DNA of 50,357 bases, taken from NCBI GenBank assembly GCA_024641025.1, contig JAHEDW010000007.1, positions 1 to 50,357 on the forward strand, written 5' to 3'. Positions 1-8,691 of the stretch are shown in pieces. Numbering within the stretch: the first letter of the stretch is position 1; each line of letters starts with the position of its first letter. Below the pieces are notes generated by a model. It saw nothing but the letters and a program-made list of their open reading frames with translations. It searched no databases and was not told the DNA's origin. The translations under genes were made by a program, and so were the position numbers. This stretch comes from Gallionella sp. (GTDB lineage: Bacteria; Pseudomonadota; Gammaproteobacteria; Burkholderiales; Gallionellaceae).

Positions 1-2
1 CG

Positions 3-161
3 TGTGCACATGTTGAAACATACGATTACCCGGAGAGTCTGTCTGCATTGCAGGAAATGGCAAAAGAATCGGGGCTACAGGGCAATAAGGTGATCAGTCA
101 GTTCGGACAGCACTACACGGTGCTTTTCTCTCGAAATTCCCTGCCACAAACTGTTTTTTGA
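3..161 (+). CDS. C-terminal fragment of an unidentified protein
   Basis: An open frame enters from the left edge and stops with TGA at 159-161, leaving 52 residues. The tail reads like alpha-helix followed by a beta strand (ends ...HYTVLFSRN), which loosely resembles the last helix and strand of class I SAM-dependent methyltransferases, but too little remains to assign it. Codon use is ordinary and no competing frame explains the segment better. The start lies outside the window. The gap to the next gene is 96 bases and holds no recognisable terminator. Confidence 0.5.
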   Translation, partial: CAHVETYDYPESLSALQEMAKESGLQGNKVISQFGQHYTVLFSRNSLPQTVF

Positions 162-257
162 TCGAAATTGTTGCATCAATTATTTGAATGTCAGCATCGT
201 AACGGAAATACCATAGGCGGTTGAGATGTTGAAAATGCCACATAGGTTTTGAGTTAA

Positions 258-665
258 ATGAAAACAAAAAAATATCTGACGCTTTCAGATGCGAAAATTA
301 TTGCTGCTGCTTGTGAAGCAGAGGCCATAAAGGGCGGCAAAGCAGTAACTATTGCGATAGTTGACGATGGCGGACACTTGGTCTTTTTGCAGAGGTTGGA
401 TGATGCGCCATTGCTCAGCATGGAGATAGCCATTGGGAAGGCATATACCTCAGCGATAGGTCGAAGGCCCTCAAAATTCTACATGGACAGAATCAACAGT
501 AATGAAGCAGCGGTATTGTCCTTGCCAGGCAATCTGACCTGTATGGAAGGTGGTGAGCCGGTAATGATCGACGGTGAATGTGTCGGTGCAGTTGGTGTGT
601 CCGGAGTCACAGGCGCAGAGGATGCGTTTATAGCTCGAGCTGGCATTAGTGTGCTGAAAAGCTGA
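258..665 (+). CDS. glcG: GlcG/HbpS family protein (cytosolic form)
   Basis: A 135-residue protein of the GlcG/HbpS (DUF336) family. The N-terminal helix region (LTLSDAKIIAAACEAEA), the central VTIAIVDDGGHLVFLQR strand pair and the C-terminal GAVGVSGVTGAEDAFIARAG segment are the family hallmarks, and length is typical. There is no signal peptide, so it should be cytosolic, unlike the second copy at 23244-23738. GlcG is encoded with glycolate oxidase genes in many bacteria and HbpS binds haem in Streptomyces, but the biochemical role of the family is unsettled. It lies convergent with the lutABC operon, a context consistent with 2-hydroxyacid metabolism. The ATG start has only a weak ribosome site. 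Confidence 0.85.
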   Translation: MKTKKYLTLSDAKIIAAACEAEAIKGGKAVTIAIVDDGGHLVFLQRLDDAPLLSMEIAIGKAYTSAIGRRPSKFYMDRINSNEAAVLSLPGNLTCMEGGEPVMIDGECVGAVGVSGVTGAEDAFIARAGISVLKS

Positions 666-859
666 GCGATTGAAGAGTTTCGTTGACTGCACAGGGAATA
701 TGAAGGGCAACGGGTTGCTTGTAAGTATTACTTGAAAGCGAAGCACCAACAGTAATGATTATGCAATTTGCTGCAATAATCTGGTTTGGCCTCTGTGTCG
801 ATTGCTGATCTTCAAATTCTTCGATCCACATGTTCCATCTTGGGATTAAAAGCCTTGCA

Positions 860-1504
860 TCAAGGCGGAGCAAGTATAACTAGTACACGATATGGACCAT
901 GCGCCCCTAGCGTGACGGTCTGTTCAATATCCGCTGTTCGCGAAGGTCCGGAGATAAAATTCACTGCACGTGGTGGCTGTTTGTATTCCAATCGAAGCAA
1001 ATCCCATGCATCTTCCATGGTGGCAACGATTCTAAGGGGATCAAGCACTGCCACATGGGTTTCAGGCAGCAGGCTTGTTGATGCTGGCGTTTCAGCGCCA
1101 GAAAGCATCATCAGGGTACCTGTTTCAGCTATGGCACAAAATGCACCCGTCACCCCAACCATATCCTGGTTGGTCGCGGGATTAGGGAGCATTTCAAGGC
1201 CAGCTGCACCCCAGGGAAGCCCGACTAGAGATGTCCAGCATACGCCACGCAGCGGAAGTTTCCTCTCCTCCAGATAATGTGCTAGCAACGCTGGCACTTC
1301 CATGCGAACACTTGTTTCCAGTACATCGCTAGAAAGCTTTATGGCGCGCTTCTTGAAGCCTGTGACCAAATCATCCGGAGGGGGTGGGGAAGGCCCACGT
1401 TGATGTAAAGCGAGATAGTTGGCGATAGGCGCTGCCGGAACATTTTGCGGTGCACTTGATCGGGCTTCCCGAATCTTGCTTAGTATATTGTCGCGGGCGC
1501 TCAT
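860..1504 (-). CDS. lutC: LutC/LldG, lactate utilisation LUD-domain protein
   Basis: A 214-residue LUD-domain protein (LutC/YkgG family), third member of the LutABC L-lactate oxidising complex. Family features are the N-terminal short helix MSARDNILSKIREA, the central AIAETGTLMMLSG segment (the LUD 'AETGT' motif), and the C-terminal ISGPSRTADIEQTVTLGAHGP stretch, which is the most conserved part of the family. The start codon overlaps the TGA stop of lutB in an ATGA arrangement, so translation is probably coupled. The complex is thought to pass electrons from lactate to the respiratory chain via the iron-sulphur clusters of LutA and LutB. No transcriptional regulator lies next to the operon. 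Confidence 0.93.
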   Translation of the reverse strand: MSARDNILSKIREARSSAPQNVPAAPIANYLALHQRGPSPPPPDDLVTGFKKRAIKLSSDVLETSVRMEVPALLAHYLEERKLPLRGVCWTSLVGLPWGAAGLEMLPNPATNQDMVGVTGAFCAIAETGTLMMLSGAETPASTSLLPETHVAVLDPLRIVATMEDAWDLLRLEYKQPPRAVNFISGPSRTADIEQTVTLGAHGPYRVLVILAPP

Positions 1505-2907
1505 TTAGTTGATTTCTTTCGGTACATTTCGCGGAAAGTCTTCCCTGATGGCGCAGGGAAATCGCGGCCATCTGTCCAACCTGTAGCGCCAGGCAGGGTG
1601 TGCAACAAATGTCTTTCGCCGCCCATCATCGCCAATATCCGCACGCCAATCTTGGTCGCAAGTGCATATATCCTTGGGTGTAGTGTCAGCCATCCCCAAA
1701 CCTTGAGCATGAGGACTTCTTGCCGTGATTTCAAGCCGAGCGCCATCTGTCTTGTACGAAGATTTCGCAATAAATCTGGAAGCGGGATTTTTACCGGGCA
1801 AACAGCCGCGCAAGCACCACAAAAGGTTGAGGCATTTGGCAAATCTGGGGATGACTTCAAGCCTGATAAAAGTGGCGTCAATATCGACCCCATCGGGCCA
1901 GGGTAAACCCAGCCATATGCATGGCCGCCGATATTCTGATAGACCGGACAATGATTCATGCACGCTCCACAGCGTATGCAGCGCAGCATCTCCTGCATTT
2001 CTCCACCAATTAGACTACTGCGGCCATTATCGAGCAGGATGATGTGGAAGTGTTCCGGACCATCATGGGCTTTTGCATCCTTGTTGCCGGTCAATACAGA
2101 CACATAGTTGGTGATCGACTGCCCAGTTGCAGAACGCGGCAACAGACGCAGGAGTGTGGTCACATCTTCGAGTGTCGGTACCACTTTCTCGATTCCGGTG
2201 ATTGCTACATGTACGCGTGGCAGTGTCGTAACAAGACGCCCGTTGCCTTCATTGGTGACGATTAGCACTGATCCAGTTTCTGCGATCAGAAAATTCGCAC
2301 CCGAAATCCCCATGTCCGCATTGAGGAAAGCGGGGCGTAATATCTCGCGTGCTTCAAGGCATAGCTCCGCGATACCCGTCTTGCGTGACATTTGATGCTT
2401 TTCTGCAAACAGGTCTGATATTTCTTCCTTGTTTTTGTGCACGACAGGGGCGACGATGTGAGACGGAGCTTCATGTGCAAGTTGAAGGATATATTCTCCC
2501 AGGTCGGTTTCCATGACCTTGATGCCAGCATGTTCAAGTGCATCGTTCAGGCCGCACTCTTCGCTGACCATGGACTTCGATTTGACTGCTGTGAGAACGT
2601 TATGTTGAGCAGCGATCTCAGTAACGATTCGGTTAGCGTCTGTAGCAGTTTCGGCCCAATGAACGATCGCACCATGTGCGATCGCTTGTTGTTCGAATTT
2701 CTGCAGCCAGCTATCGAGATCATTCAGTACACAATCCCGGATCGCTGCAGCTGCAGTACGTGTATCCTCCAAGTGATGGATCTCGCTGATTACCGCAGAG
2801 CGTCCTTCGACGAATCGCGTCTGAAGTCTGGACAAGGCATCCTGAAGCTTTGTATCGGCCAGTTTTATGTTCACCTGGCGTTTGAAGTCGATAGCTTTGT
2901 TTTGCAT
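1501..2907 (-). CDS. lutB: LutB/LldF, iron-sulphur LUD-domain protein
   Basis: A 468-residue protein with an N-terminal LUD domain (AETGSVLIVTNEGNGR near residue 210) followed by two [4Fe-4S] ferredoxin-type motifs, CIRCGACMNHCPVY and CGACAAVCPVKIPLPDLL, in the second half. This architecture and length are those of LutB (YkgF/LldF), the central subunit of the L-lactate oxidation complex. The start overlaps the lutA stop codon (TAATG), and its own stop overlaps lutC, so the three genes form a tightly packed operon read leftwards. The C-terminal region after the second cluster carries the usual LutB DUF3390-like tail. Confidence 0.95.
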   Translation of the reverse strand: MQNKAIDFKRQVNIKLADTKLQDALSRLQTRFVEGRSAVISEIHHLEDTRTAAAAIRDCVLNDLDSWLQKFEQQAIAHGAIVHWAETATDANRIVTEIAAQHNVLTAVKSKSMVSEECGLNDALEHAGIKVMETDLGEYILQLAHEAPSHIVAPVVHKNKEEISDLFAEKHQMSRKTGIAELCLEAREILRPAFLNADMGISGANFLIAETGSVLIVTNEGNGRLVTTLPRVHVAITGIEKVVPTLEDVTTLLRLLPRSATGQSITNYVSVLTGNKDAKAHDGPEHFHIILLDNGRSSLIGGEMQEMLRCIRCGACMNHCPVYQNIGGHAYGWVYPGPMGSILTPLLSGLKSSPDLPNASTFCGACAAVCPVKIPLPDLLRNLRTRQMALGLKSRQEVLMLKVWGWLTLHPRIYALATKIGVRILAMMGGERHLLHTLPGATGWTDGRDFPAPSGKTFREMYRKKSTK

Positions 2908-3653
2908 TATTTGTCTTTATCCAAGCCTGACAGTACTTCGGCGATATGAAGCACTTGGGTAGAATGATCACCGGTACGTCGTAGACGTCCTTCGATATTC
3001 AGAAGACAACCCAAGTCCCCGCCGACGATCGCATCAACTCCTGCAGCAGCGATATGCTGGCATTTGTTTTCAGCCATGCGTGTTGATAGTTCGCCATATT
3101 TAACTGAAAAGGTACCGCCGAAGCCACAGCAGGTGGTTGATTCAACCATTTCGTATATTTTTACACCTGGTAACTTCGCCAGTAGTGCACGCGGTTGATT
3201 GTAAACGTCGAGTTCACGTAGACCCGAGCAGGAATCATGATAGGTGAGTGTACCTTTGAAATTTCCTGGGACATTTTCAAGCTTTGCGACATTTACCAGG
3301 AAGTCGGTCAATTCATATGTGCGCTTCGCCAATGATGTGAATCTTTGCTGTAACTCGGGATCGCCTCTGAACAGTTCGGGATAATGCACGCGGATCATTC
3401 CGGCACATGAACCGGATGGAAGTACCACATAGTCAAATTCTTCAAATTCACTGAGGAATTTCAGGGCCATCGAAACAGTTGATTTTCGTTCTCCGGAGTT
3501 GTAACCGGGTTGACCACAACAGGTTTGCTGCGCTGGAACGACAATCTCGCATCCTGCTGCTTCCAGCAACCTGATCGCGGCAAAACCGATATGGGGTCGC
3601 ATGGAATCAACCAAGCAAGTGACGAAAAATCCTACACGCACTTTATTTTCCAT
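2907..3653 (-). CDS. lutA: LutA/LldE, CCG-domain iron-sulphur protein
   Basis: A 248-residue protein with two cysteine-rich CCG domains: QQTCCGQPGYNSG around residue 45 and TTCCGFGGTFSVKYGELS near residue 175, each preceded by its paired upstream cysteine (CLVDSMRP and YHDSCSGLREL). This is the (Fe-S)-binding LutA/LldE subunit, related to GlpC and heterodisulphide reductase HdrB. It is the first gene of lutABC and overlaps lutB by one base. The upstream 387 bases should carry the operon promoter, but I see no confident -35/-10 pair. Sequence is intact and all motif cysteines are present. Confidence 0.94.
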   Translation of the reverse strand: MENKVRVGFFVTCLVDSMRPHIGFAAIRLLEAAGCEIVVPAQQTCCGQPGYNSGERKSTVSMALKFLSEFEEFDYVVLPSGSCAGMIRVHYPELFRGDPELQQRFTSLAKRTYELTDFLVNVAKLENVPGNFKGTLTYHDSCSGLRELDVYNQPRALLAKLPGVKIYEMVESTTCCGFGGTFSVKYGELSTRMAENKCQHIAAAGVDAIVGGDLGCLLNIEGRLRRTGDHSTQVLHIAEVLSGLDKDK

Positions 3654-4040
3654 TCTTGGCTTTAATTATCCCTTTGAACTTCCAAATCCCAGTGCATTTT
3701 AACTGAGTTATTGTTGCTGTAATTCCTTGACCGTAGCCATTACGCATTATTAATTCCTTTAGGGCCATTGTATGAATCAACCGCATAAAATATTGCTATG
3801 TAGCCACAAGGGATGTTGCTTCCATTGCTTCCTTGGGCATCCTATACCTGAGCAAATAGCTTGTCTATGCATACACTCTTCTTGCGCTGAGGCGCCAAAT
3901 CCACCAAAATCCTCCTGTAAATGTTGACTTGGTAAAGCAATTTTGAATCCGATGAGAAGCCCTGTTTCATTTGGCATGCTGTTCTTCTGGTCTGTTTTCA
4001 AAATGTCATGACTTGCAATAATCAAACAGGAGGATAAATC
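3654..4040. other. Divergent intergenic region between lutA and the acidic repeat protein
   Basis: This stretch separates two divergent genes and must hold both promoters. The right end carries a strong ribosome site (AGGAGG, 4027-4032) for the gene at 4041. A minus-strand open frame (3777-4025) exists, but it lacks a ribosome site and has unusual composition, so I do not call it. No hairpin, tRNA-like structure or repeat was seen. Confidence 0.5.
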
Positions 4041-4541
4041 ATGATACGTAATCCAATAGACATAGCCACCAGGGTAAGCCCGGAGTTGTCAAGCCTGATT
4101 GAATCCATTATCAGTCAGCTTGATGGTGGTGAGCCAGTTACGCTTGCTGGTATTCGAGCATTCGTCAAGCATGATATGCCTGCTGAGATCGATGAGAGCG
4201 AGCACATGCATCATTTTGACCTTGATGAATCCCTCAGCGACGAACTTGATGATTTGATCGAACAGTTTGGTGAATCCGCTGCTGCGATGGACTTCATCTA
4301 TGCCTTTGCCAGCGAGCCCCTTACGCGGGCGATAGAAGAAGTGATGAACAACGAGAATCGTGAGAATCCGCCATCGCTTAATGATGTCAGGGATGCATTG
4401 CTTGAAGGGTTGGGCGGCTCGCTGGTGGGCAATGGCGTACTCGAAGACGACGAAGAGTACATGCTGATGCCCGAGATCGATGAATTGATAGAACTTTATG
4501 GCGGTGATGCCCTGGCAGAGGATTTCCTTCGCTACGAGTAG
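4041..4541 (+). CDS. Acidic protein of unknown function with an internal duplication
   Basis: A 166-residue, strongly acidic, soluble protein without signal peptide or membrane segment. I do not recognise a family. Its two halves are similar to each other: residues 13-86 and 91-163 can be aligned end to end, with the best matches at DELDDLIEQFGESAAAMDFI versus PEIDELIELYGGDALAEDFL, and PVTLAGIRAFV versus PPSLNDVRDAL. This suggests ancient tandem duplication of a helical unit of about 75 residues. The ribosome site (AGGAGG, eight bases ahead) is one of the strongest in the window, so the gene is probably well expressed. It stands alone between divergent lutA and a convergent exported protein. 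Confidence 0.8.
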   Translation: MIRNPIDIATRVSPELSSLIESIISQLDGGEPVTLAGIRAFVKHDMPAEIDESEHMHHFDLDESLSDELDDLIEQFGESAAAMDFIYAFASEPLTRAIEEVMNNENRENPPSLNDVRDALLEGLGGSLVGNGVLEDDEEYMLMPEIDELIELYGGDALAEDFLRYE

Positions 4542-4596
4542 TTTTGCAGCATGTTGGCTAGAGTTTGCGATTGGAAGCCCAGTTAGCCCTCCGGCA

Positions 4597-5001
4597 TTAG
4601 TTCCGCGTGTGCGGGAACATCAGTTGTTCGTTGCATGCCGTGGACAATTCACCTTGATGTTGTTTTAGGCAGCGCAGGATTCGGCCTTTGCCGGGTTCGA
4701 TGTCCATGCAGAACTTGGCGGCATCATCCTTGCAAGACTCAGCAACATCCCTGATCTTCTCTTTCATCTTCACGATGTTTTTCTTGCAGCCGGGCGACAA
4801 ATCCTTTTCATGTTCCTTCATGCATTGCGCCACACGTCCTTCCCCCGGACGAACATCATCGCAGAACTTTTTCGCATCTGCGACGCAGGGCTGGTCGGCA
4901 TCTTCTGCCGTTACAACACCTGCCATACTCAGGAAAAACACTCCTGCAACCACTGCCAGTAAATTCATTCGTATCCCAGGAAACACGATATTGTTGCTCA
5001 T
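4597..5001 (-). CDS. Exported eight-cysteine repeat protein (GLG1-type repeats)
   Basis: A 134-residue exported protein. Residues 1-32 form a signal peptide ending near VVTAEDA. The mature part has two repeats, residues 39-72 and 90-123, each with cysteines in the same spacing C-x7-C-x12-C-x11-C and a shared core PG-x-GR followed by C(M/L)K. This matches the cysteine-rich repeat of animal Golgi protein GLG1/ESL-1 (PF00839), which is also found in short bacterial exported proteins of unknown role. All eight cysteines probably pair in the periplasm. The start was set at 5001, not 5106, because a good ribosome site (AAGGAGTGAG) lies directly ahead of it and the signal peptide then begins close to the N-terminus. 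Confidence 0.8.
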   Translation of the reverse strand: MSNNIVFPGIRMNLLAVVAGVFFLSMAGVVTAEDADQPCVADAKKFCDDVRPGEGRVAQCMKEHEKDLSPGCKKNIVKMKEKIRDVAESCKDDAAKFCMDIEPGKGRILRCLKQHQGELSTACNEQLMFPHTRN

Positions 5002-5135
5002 ATGCCTCACTCCTTTTGCGTGGTTAAAATATTTCAGCGAATATCTTTGCATGCGCACAATATCAAAATAACCAACCGTTTGTGCCGACTTTTGATCAAC
5101 GCTCAAAGCTAAAGGTCAGATGACAAACCTATGCA

Positions 5136-6272
5136 TTATTTTTTGAACGGGCTCCTGTCATTGAGTTCTTCCACATATTCCGAGATCGCACCGGTCTCGC
5201 GCAGCAGATAGTTCTCAATCGCTTGCGCAAATTCGGGATGCGCCAACCAGTGCGCCGAGCGGGTGGTCACCGGAAGAAAGCCGCGTGCCAGCTTGTGCTC
5301 CCCTTGGGCACCGCCTTCGAAGGTCTTGATGCCGCGTGCGATGCAGAACTCGATCGCCTGATAATAGCATGTCTCGAAATGTAAACCGGAGTGGAATTCG
5401 AACGTTCCCCATGAGCGTCCATACAACACATCATCGGTCACGATATTCAATGCGCTTGCGATCGGCCGGCCTTCGCGCGTCGCGATTACCAGCAAAGTGT
5501 TGTGCGGCATTGCTGCGCCGATGCGATGGAAAAAATCATCGTTTAGCGCCGGTGGCGAATGATGGATCTGCCTGGTATGCGCATAGCAAGAGGCAAAGAA
5601 AGCCCATTGTTCAAACGTGGCGACATCCCCGGTGACGCATTGCAGCAGGATTCCTGCTTCCCGCACCTTTCGCCGTTCCTGCTTGATGCGCTTGCGCTTG
5701 TCGCGGCTCAGCGCGGCGAGGAATTCGTCAAAGTCGCGATAGCCGCGATTTTGCCAATGGAACTGCACATCCTGTCGCAACATCATGCCCTGCGTTTGTG
5801 CCTCGCGTGAATCTGGATCATCCAGGAACAGGCAATGCAGTGAAGATACACCCGCATCCAAGGCGAATTGCAATGCATTGCTGAGCAGCAATGCGCGCAC
5901 CTCATTTTCATCTTCTCCCGGCGCCGCCATCAGCCGTGGCCCGGTCACCGGCGTGAAAGGCACCGTACACACCAGCTTGGGATAATAGCGCAGCCCGTGG
6001 CGATGATAGGCATCGGCCCATGCCCAATCGAACACGTGCTCACCATAGGAGTTCATCTTCAGGTAGAGCGGCATCGCGCCGATCAAGCGCCGCGCCTGCC
6101 ACAAGGTGATAAATTGCATCTGCCAGCCGAACTGCGCCGTGGCGCAGCCACTTAGTTGCAGCGCGTAAAGATAGCCATGTGATACAAACGGATCACGCTC
6201 GGCCAGCGCGTCCCATTCCGCTGCAGGAATATCCGCAAGGTCCTCGATGATCTTCAGCTGGGTGGAATCCAT
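5136..6272 (-). CDS. GNAT-like peptidoglycan-type acyltransferase family protein (COG3146/DUF482)
   Basis: A protein of 378 residues in the COG3146 family, distantly related to GNAT and FemAB acyltransferases. Recognisable blocks are the N-terminal PAAEWDALAERDPFVSHGYLYAL, the LPLYLKMNSYGEHVFDWAWADAY segment, the middle basic LSRDKRKRIKQERRKVREAG, and the C-terminal CYYQAIEFCIARG followed by FEGGAQGEHKLARGF, all typical of the family. The substrate is not known. A TTG start seven codons upstream (6293) is possible; the ATG at 6272 is preferred, though neither has a clear ribosome site. It stands 96 bases downstream of the stomatin gene on the same strand and may be read as part of that unit. 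Confidence 0.85.
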   Translation of the reverse strand: MDSTQLKIIEDLADIPAAEWDALAERDPFVSHGYLYALQLSGCATAQFGWQMQFITLWQARRLIGAMPLYLKMNSYGEHVFDWAWADAYHRHGLRYYPKLVCTVPFTPVTGPRLMAAPGEDENEVRALLLSNALQFALDAGVSSLHCLFLDDPDSREAQTQGMMLRQDVQFHWQNRGYRDFDEFLAALSRDKRKRIKQERRKVREAGILLQCVTGDVATFEQWAFFASCYAHTRQIHHSPPALNDDFFHRIGAAMPHNTLLVIATREGRPIASALNIVTDDVLYGRSWGTFEFHSGLHFETCYYQAIEFCIARGIKTFEGGAQGEHKLARGFLPVTTRSAHWLAHPEFAQAIENYLLRETGAISEYVEELNDRSPFKK

Positions 6273-6368
6273 GTGACCATTGTAGCGGGGCAATCCCCGG
6301 ATCCGCCATATCTTGCAGCAGCATCAGCAAGACAACTCGGGTCATTCAGCGCAGGGCGAATGTGGATC

Positions 6369-7142
6369 TTATTTGGCCGGTCCGCCCAAGGTCTTTTCGA
6401 CATATAGCCGCATCAGGTCGATCGGCATCGGGAACACCACGGTCGAATTGTTGTTCGCGCCTATCACCGTCAGCGTTTCCAGGTAACGCAGTTGGATCGC
6501 CTGCGGTTCCTGTGCCAGTACCTGAGCTGCCTGCAGCAGTTTCTCCGACGCCTGCAATTCGCCTTCGGCATGGATCACCTTTGCGCGGCGTTCACGTTCT
6601 GCCTCGGCTTGCCGCGCGATCGCCCGCACCATGGTCTCGTCGATATCCACATGTTTGATCTCGACATTCGACACCTTGATACCCCATGCATCGGTCTGGC
6701 TATCGAGCACCTTCTGGATGTCGATGTTGAGCCGTTCACGTTCGGCGAGCATGTCGTCCAGTTCGTGTTTGCCCAGCACCGAGCGCAATGTGGTTTGTGC
6801 CAACTGGCTGGTCGCTGAAAGAAAGTCCTCTACCTGGATGATCGCTTTCTCCGGATCCACCACGCGGAAATACACCACCGCATTGACCTTGACCGAAACG
6901 TTGTCCCGCGATATCACGTCCTGACTGGGCACATCCATCACCACCGTGCGCAATCCCACCTTGACCATCTGCTGGATGCCAGGCAACACGATCACCAAAC
7001 CCGGGCCTTTGACTTTCCAGAATCGCCCGAGCATGAATACCACGCCGCGATCGTACTCGCGCAGGATGCGAAAGCTGGAGAACACCAGCAGCACCAATGC
7101 AAACATGAAAAAACCGAAACCAAAATTGATATTGAAGAGCAT
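6369..7142 (-). CDS. Slipin / stomatin-like SPFH-domain membrane protein
   Basis: A 257-residue stomatin-family (slipin) protein: an N-terminal hydrophobic hairpin-like segment (residues 3-22), then an SPFH/band-7 domain starting at [14 protein letters not shown], with the conserved [18 protein letters not shown] and [15 protein letters not shown] blocks, and a C-terminal helical part rich in [16 protein letters not shown]. Stomatins form oligomeric membrane microdomain scaffolds. The start at 7142 has an excellent ribosome site (AAGGAGAACGAT); the longer frame from 7169 does not. It lies 56 bases after the NfeD gene, the classical nfeD-stomatin pair in which the NfeD protease cleaves the stomatin partner in Pyrococcus (PH1510/PH1511). 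Confidence 0.93.
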   Translation of the reverse strand: MLFNINFGFGFFMFALVLLVFSSFRILREYDRGVVFMLGRFWKVKGPGLVIVLPGIQQMVKVGLRTVVMDVPSQDVISRDNVSVKVNAVVYFRVVDPEKAIIQVEDFLSATSQLAQTTLRSVLGKHELDDMLAERERLNIDIQKVLDSQTDAWGIKVSNVEIKHVDIDETMVRAIARQAEAERERRAKVIHAEGELQASEKLLQAAQVLAQEPQAIQLRYLETLTVIGANNNSTVVFPMPIDLMRLYVEKTLGGPAK

Positions 7143-7198
7143 ATCGTTCTCCTTAATTGTTAAGGCCAATGAAAGCAGAATTACTTATTACATATTTC

Positions 7199-8590
7199 TT
7201 ATTGCTTGTACTCTGCTAGTGGCTCCACATCGAAGACCAGCCCGTCCATACGCACCACCCTGATCTTTTGTCCCCGGCTTAACGGCTGTCGGCTTTTGAT
7301 GCGCCAGTTTTCGCCATGCACACGCGCCCAACCGTCCTTGCCATCAAAGTTTTCCAGTACTTCCCCGACGCTTCCTACCAATTCTTCGCTGCCGCTTACC
7401 ACCGGCTGCTTGCGCGCTTTGAGTGCCAAGCCGCCCACGAAGAAGATGAACAACGCGCTGGTGATGCCAACCGGCACGATCACAGACCAAGGAATCCCAT
7501 ACCCCGGAATATCAGTATCGATCAGCATAACCGAACCGATCATGAAGGCGATAACTCCACCGATACCAACCACCCCGAAGCTGGGGATGAACACCTCGGC
7601 GATCATGAAGGCGATTCCCAGGATGATCAGGCCAAGACCCGCATAGCTGACCGGCAACATCTGCAGTGCGTATAGCGCGAGCAACAGCGAGATCGCGCCG
7701 ACTACGCCTGGCAACACGAAACCCGGATTGGAAAATTCGAAGAACAGGCCAAACATGCCGGCCAATAACAGCATGTAGGCGATGCTCGGGTCCGCGATTG
7801 CCGACAGCAGACGGCTGCGCCAATCAGGCTCGAGTGTCACGATACGCGCATCTTTTAATTCCAGCATGCGCACCACGCCCAGTACATTCACCATGCGCCC
7901 GTCGAGTTTACTGAGCAACTCGGGCACATCGCGCGCGATCACGTCAATGACCTTCACCTTCAGCGCCTCGTCAGCGGACAGGCTTACCGCCTCGCGCACC
8001 GCCTGCTCGGCCCATTCGATATTGCGGCCGCGCATCTGCGCCAGACTGCGGATATATGCGGAGGCATCATTGATCTGCTTGTGTTGTAGCGCTGAATTTG
8101 GAGCGGGCATCTTGTCGCTAAATGGCCCCTTGTCTTTGCCGCCGTCCTGATCGGGTTGTTTATCAGATTCCGGCTGCCCGCCGATGCCGCCGATGCCGAT
8201 ATTGACCGGTGTGGCAGCGCCCAGATTGGTAGCAGGGGCCATCGCGGCGATATGGCTGGCGTAGAGGATATAGGTTCCGGCACTTGCAGCGCGGGCGCCT
8301 TCGGGTGCGACGAATGCGGCAACAGGCACAGGCGAAGCGATGATCTGCTTGATGACCTGGCGCATCGACGTATCCAGCCCACCCGGTGTGTCCATCTTCA
8401 GCACCACCAATTGGGCCTGGTCGTCGGCCGCTGATTTCAGGCCGCGCACAACATAGTCTGCGGATCCCGGACTTATCGCGCCATTGACGCTGAGGACCAC
8501 CACCGTGGGTTCCGACGCTGCCGCGCTGCCCAACCAGCCAAATAACAGAAGGCCTGAAAGAAAAGCGCGAATGATGGAAAGGCGTTCCAT
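7199..8590 (-). CDS. nfeD: Long-form NfeD membrane serine protease
   Basis: About 463 residues. A signal peptide (residues 1-25) is followed by a ClpP-like serine protease domain with the nucleophile in ARAASAGTY (Ser103) and the LKMDTPGGLD block. Four to five membrane segments follow (roughly residues 270-400) and then a C-terminal OB-fold NfeD domain (GSVGEVLENFDGKDGWARVHGENWR). This is the long NfeD form known from PH1510-N, a Ser/Lys-dyad protease. The gene precedes the stomatin gene in an apparent two-gene unit. The start at 8590 puts the signal peptide at the very N-terminus; the longer frame from 8635 would add 15 residues without benefit. Confidence 0.92.
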   Translation of the reverse strand: MERLSIIRAFLSGLLLFGWLGSAAASEPTVVVLSVNGAISPGSADYVVRGLKSAADDQAQLVVLKMDTPGGLDTSMRQVIKQIIASPVPVAAFVAPEGARAASAGTYILYASHIAAMAPATNLGAATPVNIGIGGIGGQPESDKQPDQDGGKDKGPFSDKMPAPNSALQHKQINDASAYIRSLAQMRGRNIEWAEQAVREAVSLSADEALKVKVIDVIARDVPELLSKLDGRMVNVLGVVRMLELKDARIVTLEPDWRSRLLSAIADPSIAYMLLLAGMFGLFFEFSNPGFVLPGVVGAISLLLALYALQMLPVSYAGLGLIILGIAFMIAEVFIPSFGVVGIGGVIAFMIGSVMLIDTDIPGYGIPWSVIVPVGITSALFIFFVGGLALKARKQPVVSGSEELVGSVGEVLENFDGKDGWARVHGENWRIKSRQPLSRGQKIRVVRMDGLVFDVEPLAEYKQ

Positions 8591-8691
8591 AATCACCACT
8601 ATAGGCGTTTCAGTTTTATCTGCAAGCTTACGCATGATCCGCCGGGCGGACAGATAAAGTTTAGACTGATCTCTTCCGATCAGTGCAGTTA

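Noticed and set aside
3777-4025. An 82-residue minus-strand frame in the lutA upstream gap
   Set aside because: No ribosome site, odd composition rich in Cys and His, and it would sit across the promoter region of two divergent genes.
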